NCBI GenBank assembly: GCA_023436745.1
Contig: JAEZHZ010000317.1
Location: 1 to 8,579, forward strand
From: Pseudomonadota bacterium
Lineage (GTDB): Bacteria > Pseudomonadota > Alphaproteobacteria > Rhizobiales > Devosiaceae
Reading direction: 5' to 3'
DNA length: 8,579 nt
Shown here one piece after another: positions 6,201 through 8,579 of the stretch. The stretch's first letter is position 1. Each line of letters begins with the position of its first letter. Below the pieces are notes generated by a model that worked only from the letters and a program-made list of their open reading frames with translations, was not told the DNA's origin and did not search any database. The position numbers and the translations under genes are program-made.

Positions 6201-6697
6201 TCGATGACGTCCTGCGGGAGCGGCGGCGGCATGCCCTGCCAGCTTTGCGGCAAAAGGTCGACAAACAGCTTCTCGCCGGCCTCGATGCGATTGAAGTTGA
6301 AGGAGCGCTTGAGGCCGAGACGCAGCCCCATGCCGTCGGGGTCCACCCTCGCGATGGAGAGATAGTCCGGCATGGTGACGCCCACATCGGGCAGGATCAC
6401 GGAGACGGGTTCGCCGAACTCGAGCGACAGGATCCCGTTCTCGATGCGCATGGTGTATTCGGGCAGGTGATCCCGCCCGGGAAAGCTGAGGATCAGCCGG
6501 CCATAGCCGTCATCCTGGGTGGCAAAGAGCTGCCCCTGTGCCTGGGCAAAGGCAGGCCCCGCACCGGCCAGCAGCGCGAACGAAAGGGCGAAGGCCAATA
6601 CGGCCCGCCGCCACCCACTGCTGAACGCGTTCTCCACCGGCTTTCTGCCCGCCCGACGCTGACACGCGTCTGACCCGGCCACTTTCGGTGCCGGCAT
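3287..6697 (-). CDS. Large exported protein: tandem beta modules plus TPR-like repeats; uncharacterised, flagellar-cluster associated
   Basis: I do not recognise a named gene. The 1136-aa product has a Sec signal peptide (hydrophobic core about 31-46, cleavage near AFA|Q at 51). The N-terminal half holds three tandem beta-rich modules at about 64-149, 204-290 and 343-428, each 85-86 residues, which look AMIN-like. A charged helix with DELARRAKDAAIRAERER (about 167-184) separates the first two. Residues about 570-1060 are helical with TPR-like pairs, such as ARLELAQLYLAHELSYEAIG, GRPQEALDTYGQVIAA, LAVVYLANRRPQDALRVL. The tail is Ala/Glu/Ser-rich. There is no membrane helix after the signal, so it is probably periplasmic; the mature part has no cysteine. 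ATG 6697 gives an unusually long 30-residue n-region and lacks a clear ribosome site; an in-frame GTG at 6637 (residue 21) gives a normal signal peptide and may be the true start. It follows the motE-like gene by 122 nt. By analogy with rhizobial MotC/MotE it could be a MotE client, or a peptidoglycan-binding motor or scaffold protein; this is inference. Confidence 0.85.
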   Translation of the reverse strand: MPAPKVAGSDACQRRAGRKPVENAFSSGWRRAVLAFALSFALLAGAGPAFAQAQGQLFATQDDGYGRLILSFPGRDHLPEYTMRIENGILSLEFGEPVSVILPDVGVTMPDYLSIARVDPDGMGLRLGLKRSFNFNRIEAGEKLFVDLLPQSWQGMPPPLPQDVIDELARRAKDAAIRAERERKAAGVEQFNPRADIRIGRNPTFLRIQFDWTVPTVAEFRQEGNLGVLGFEWPVDIDLRNLALDLPAEVTSVSTDTTPDGATVTLELAEGVTPRFYEVGPNRHVLDIDIAGEALPAFEVSQLVETVEATTAGAATEAAIPVDALYPAVSPQTVQPFVSVLGSTVRVVFPFEQDTPAAVFRRGDTVWMLFDTTTGIVQPTQSGELDSIANAFSVVPAGDTQVVRIDLAQDRLATLGSEGMAWVLSLGDILLTPTQPVEMSRRRDIEGNFEITADLSRPARAHDFRDPVVGDVLKVVTAFPPARGITRVFDYVEFSALRSVHGLVLKPQTPEIGVAVDGSLAVISTPGGLTVSASEGPRVNAGGSGEVSRTGFVDLKRLATPTPAEFNARLEELQAAAATAEGTRRDAARLELAQLYLAHELSYEAIGVLEAMEEGLQSDALTRKLRTSRAIANTLAGRPRDALAILNTTSMGQDIDALVWRTIARVEALDYKGARLDAIEAQDVLAEYPDWARNHFYFAAVRAGVETNDPAMAERFLDLITFAGLNKADMTRYQLLSGRVDELRGRPQEALDTYGQVIAADVRPTRAEAVYRTLRLLQDADRLDLDRATQTLAAESMLWRGNQLEAEMQKMLAEFYFRGGDYRSGFETVQQAVANYPDSPPVTALRDEAQRVFGQLFLDGLADSIGPVEALALFYDFSALTPPGARGDEMIRNLARRLVRMDLLQQASELLQYQLDNRLRGIARSQVAADLAVVYLANRRPQDALRVLNDTRLANMPDTLVRQRRVLEARALIDAGRDELALDMLRDMEGPDVVQLRIDANWRARRYAVAGSMIEAIYSADLGRGPLSPAARLGIVKAAVGYSLSGDALGLSRLRSKFGDAMVTTPEWPMFDLVSLNPEVTSLEFKQVARQVADVEGIEAFLAAYRSTYGEDGALAPLSAAEATEKVASAGTSNAS

Positions 6698-6819
6698 GGA
6701 CGCGCGTGTTACTCAATACACCGGTCCAGTCTAGGGCGATCGACTTAACGCGGGATTACAGGTGCAGTCAAAAGGCTTGCGACAAGCTCCTGCCGCGCCT
6801 GTGGTTCATGCTGCCGGAG
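6698..6819. other. 122-nt leader between the motE-like gene and the large exported protein
   Basis: This is the only gap in the leftward fliM string. It holds the candidate promoter and CtrA-like box described separately. No stem-loop with a U-run is visible after the motE-like stop (TAA at 6822-6820), so read-through from fliM-motE into the downstream gene is likely, with an optional internal promoter. Confidence 0.5.
6743..6771 (-). promoter_or_regulatory. Candidate promoter with CtrA-like box for the large exported protein
   Basis: On the minus strand TTGACT (6771-6766) is followed after 17 nt by TTAAGT (6748-6743). The first hexamer matches the sigma-70 -35 at 5 of 6 positions; the second is a poor -10. 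Within it, positions 6745-6759 read TTAA-N7-TTAC on the plus strand, one mismatch from the CtrA consensus. The site lies about 46 nt upstream of the ATG at 6697. If both readings are right, CtrA would cover the -10, a position that in known CtrA promoters more often means repression or fine tuning. Visual evidence only. Confidence 0.33.
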
Positions 6820-7881
6820 TTACTGTCCGACGATCTGCGGCAGGGCGGCGAGGTTCTCGGGCGTCATCTCGGTGACGGGATGATCGGCCAGCGCCGCCAT
6901 GCTGACGGTCAGCTCCTGTGCGCGGGCGGCGTCCATCTCGGCGAGGATCGGCGCCATCTTGCGCGGCTGCATGGCCTTGGAGACCCGAACCAGCACTTCC
7001 ATGTCGAGATTGTTGAAGATCTTGGCGGCGTCCTTGGGCTTCATCACCTCGTACATGGCGACGATGGCAGCGAACTGGCCGGCTTCCATCTGCTCGCGCT
7101 GGTCCACAAGGCTGGCGATCTGCGCCTCGATGGCTTCGAGAGTCGCGCTGCGCTCCTCGATGCGCTTCTCTGCGGCATCGACCAGCGAGAAGCGCAGGGC
7201 GAGGTCCTGCGCGAACTTCTCGAGCTCCGCCCTACGGGCCGCGAGCCGCTCCAGGATCTGCTGCTCGGTGATGCTGGTGCCGTTCGCCGTCATCAGCGGG
7301 GTAACAGTGCCATTGCCCAGAACCTGAAGCGGCACGGCATCGCCGGAAGGCAGGCAGTCGGTGGTCAGGAGCGCCGCTATGGGCTCCCCGTCTTCGCTCT
7401 TGCCGCCTTCAACTCCCTCGCCAGAGGCGGGAACGGGCACACCCGACGGAGTGAGGGTAACGTCGACATCCCGGCAGTAGGTTTCACTGACACCGAGCGA
7501 AGTGTCGGCACGGGCCATGGCGCTCGGTTCAGATGGCGCGGAATCGGCTGGCTCGGCTGCGTCCGACTCGGTGTCGTGGCTCGCGGCCGTTCCCTCCCCG
7601 TGGCCAGCCCCGGTCTCCACCATCGGTGCGAGCGTCGGCGCTGTATCGGTCACGGTCGGCGAGGTGTCCGCAAGGGTCGGCTCCTGCGGGAAGCTCAGCG
7701 CGGCGCCGGGAGCGGGTGCCGCTCCCCCCGTGCCATGGGCAGCGCCACCACCGCCTGCCGCCTCGACCGGCGCCACACCCACCAACACGTAGCCGCCATT
7801 GGTGACGAGACCCACGGTCTTCAGCACCAGCAGGGCCGAGATGGAAAGGACAACGACCGGAAGAAGGCGGATACGGTTCAC
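6820..7881 (-). CDS. motE: MotE-like motility protein (COG3334 type, MgtE N-terminal-like C-terminal domain)
   Basis: Members of this family sit in alphaproteobacterial flagellar clusters; in Sinorhizobium, MotE is the periplasmic chaperone of the motility protein MotC. The 353-aa product has an N-terminal hydrophobic segment at about 5-37, interrupted by Lys21 and probably a signal anchor. A low-complexity Ala/Gly/Pro/Thr/Glu linker runs from about 38 to 200, with two cysteines, Cys136 and Cys176. A coiled coil follows at about 205-268 (ERLAARRAELEKFAQDLALR and onward), then the MgtE-N-like helical domain at about 269-332, with AAIVAMYEVMKPKDAAKIFN, 'L-D-x-x-V-L-V-R-V' and MQPRKMAPILAEM. The start is GTG at 7881, overlapping the upstream stop by 4 nt (GTGA), so translation is coupled. 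The linker is long compared with rhizobial MotE, which I recall as a smaller protein of roughly 20 kDa. The symbol reflects family resemblance, not proven function. Confidence 0.82.
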   Translation of the reverse strand: MNRIRLLPVVVLSISALLVLKTVGLVTNGGYVLVGVAPVEAAGGGGAAHGTGGAAPAPGAALSFPQEPTLADTSPTVTDTAPTLAPMVETGAGHGEGTAASHDTESDAAEPADSAPSEPSAMARADTSLGVSETYCRDVDVTLTPSGVPVPASGEGVEGGKSEDGEPIAALLTTDCLPSGDAVPLQVLGNGTVTPLMTANGTSITEQQILERLAARRAELEKFAQDLALRFSLVDAAEKRIEERSATLEAIEAQIASLVDQREQMEAGQFAAIVAMYEVMKPKDAAKIFNNLDMEVLVRVSKAMQPRKMAPILAEMDAARAQELTVSMAALADHPVTEMTPENLAALPQIVGQ

Positions 7882-8309
7882 GCGGCGGCTCCGCGAGCCC
7901 GGGCGCGCGTGCTCAGCTGTTCCAGGGCCGACTGCACCTTGTTGGGCTGCTCGACCGGCTCGATGGCCTGCGAGTGCCGGGCAACACTGGTGATCCTGGC
8001 GATACGCTCCATCAGCACGGTGCCGGCATTGACATGGTTGGCCAGCTCGATGCCGAAGCGCTCGGCTTCCTCAAGGCGGGAGTTGAGCGTCAGGTCAGCT
8101 TCAACCGCGCTCTGCTTCAGTTCCTTGATGGCCTGATTGGCGAGGTTCGTGGCGCCCAGCAGGTCTGCCACCATCTGGCGCATCTGGTCCTTGTCGGCAT
8201 GCAGGCGCTTCAGGCGCTGGTTGAGGATAGTGCAATAGCCGATTGTCACCAGAAGCAGGATGGCGACAGCAGCCTCGACAAGCACACCAAGGGGCAGACC
8301 CGACATCAT
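7878..8309 (-). CDS. DUF6468-like small bitopic membrane protein, downstream of fliM
   Basis: The 143-aa product starts with one membrane helix (about 6-27, with LVEAAVAILLLVTIGYC), followed by TILNQRLKRLHADKDQMRQM and a long charged helix to about residue 108 that looks like a coiled coil. The tail is short, basic and Ala-rich (RARARGAAA). The 'L-N-x-R-L-x-R-L-x-x-D-K' stretch after the membrane helix resembles the DUF6468 family found directly after fliM in alphaproteobacteria. The start ATG overlaps the fliM stop (ATGA) and its own TGA overlaps the motE-like start (GTGA), so it is in the middle of a tightly coupled operon. The position matches that of Caulobacter pflI, a bitopic flagellum-positioning protein encoded by fliLM as I recall; a role in polar placement is therefore possible but unproven. 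A second ATG at 8306 is equally usable. Confidence 0.78.
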   Translation of the reverse strand: MMSGLPLGVLVEAAVAILLLVTIGYCTILNQRLKRLHADKDQMRQMVADLLGATNLANQAIKELKQSAVEADLTLNSRLEEAERFGIELANHVNAGTVLMERIARITSVARHSQAIEPVEQPNKVQSALEQLSTRARARGAAA

Positions 8310-8579
8310 CGTTTTTCCATTGTGGTTTCTATGGCCTCGAAGTCCGCCATGGTGACCTTGGGCGGAGTGAGGGGGCGGCTGACACGAACCGAGACGTTGT
8401 TGCCGATGTGGCCCATGACGGCCTCGGTGAGTTCGACATCGCCGCAGCGCAGGCGGACGGGCTCGGCAGGTCCCCTGTCGAAGACCACGAGGTCGCCGGG
8501 CTTGAGGGAGAGCAGCCGGGCCAGCGACAAATCCTGTTCGTGCAGCACGGCTTCGATCTCGACGTCCGCCGCGTAGATC
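8306..8579 (-). CDS. fliM: Flagellar motor switch protein FliM, C-terminal fragment (5' end outside window)
   Basis: FliM is the C-ring switch protein that binds phosphorylated CheY and FliG. The frame is open through the window edge, and 90 C-terminal residues are visible, beginning IYAADVEIEAVLHEQDLSLA. They form the SpoA (FliM/FliN C-terminal) domain: ARLLSLKPGDLVVF is the usual 'L-L-x-L-K-x-G-D-x-I/L' motif. RCGDVELTEAVMGHIGNNVSVR is the FliM-type ending ('C-G … G-x-x-G-N-x-x-V-R'), distinct from the FliN ending with an R-x-x-x-I tail. A tail of about 20 residues follows to EKR. The TGA overlaps the next gene's ATG. FliN is the alternative, less likely because of the Gly-Asn-Asn motif and the tail. 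Confidence 0.9.
   Translation of the reverse strand, partial: IYAADVEIEAVLHEQDLSLARLLSLKPGDLVVFDRGPAEPVRLRCGDVELTEAVMGHIGNNVSVRVSRPLTPPKVTMADFEAIETTMEKR

Noticed and set aside
6688..8136. 482-codon plus-strand frame across the motE-like and DUF6468-like genes
   Set aside because: It runs antisense through two recognisable, translationally coupled genes and the leader. Its composition is that of a reverse-complement shadow.
1..8579. CRISPR array, tRNA or rRNA gene, transposase, toxin-antitoxin or defence genes
   Set aside because: None seen. No regularly spaced repeats, no recognisable RNA gene and no mobile-element gene; the window is occupied by flagellar genes.

Overview
The window is one piece of a flagellar gene cluster from a high-G+C Alphaproteobacterium. 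The assignment to this class rests on three things: the gene set (a FliM - small bitopic protein - MotE-like - large TPR protein string is typical of this class), the sequence style of FlgB, FlgC and FliO, and a perfect CtrA-type box (TTAA-N7-TTAAC) in the divergent promoter region. I cannot name a genus. Nearly every base is coding, and all genes appear to serve the basal body, export gate, switch or motor.

Layout. (1) Positions 1-1717, minus strand: a proximal-rod and export-gate operon read right to left as flgB, flgC, fliE, then a 173-nt gap holding an 83-bp inverted repeat, then fliQ and the first 31 codons of fliR, which leaves the window. (2) About 1718-1893: divergent regulatory region with the CtrA-type box. 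(3) 1894-3286, plus strand: fliO and fliP, overlapping; fliP most likely starts at a TTG inside fliO. (4) 3287-6697, minus strand: an uncharacterised 1136-aa exported protein with three tandem beta-rich modules of about 85 residues followed by a long TPR-like helical region. Its stop codon directly abuts the fliP stop. (5) 6698-6819: short leader with a candidate promoter and a one-mismatch CtrA-like box. (6) 6820-8579, minus strand: motE-like gene, a DUF6468-like small membrane protein and the 3' end of fliM, chained by 4-nt stop/start overlaps.

How the parts fit: FliO, FliP, FliQ and FliR build the type III export gate. FlgB, FlgC and FliE build the proximal rod and its junction to the MS ring. 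FliM is the C-ring switch protein. The MotE-like protein and the DUF6468-like protein probably act in motor assembly or positioning. In rhizobia MotE is the periplasmic chaperone of MotC, so the large exported TPR protein next to MotE here is a candidate MotE client or MotC analogue. This last link is inference.

The most interesting items are the large modular exported protein beside motE, the perfect CtrA box between divergent early flagellar operons, and the mobile-type inverted repeat splitting the rod/export operon. The rest is conventional flagellar biology.
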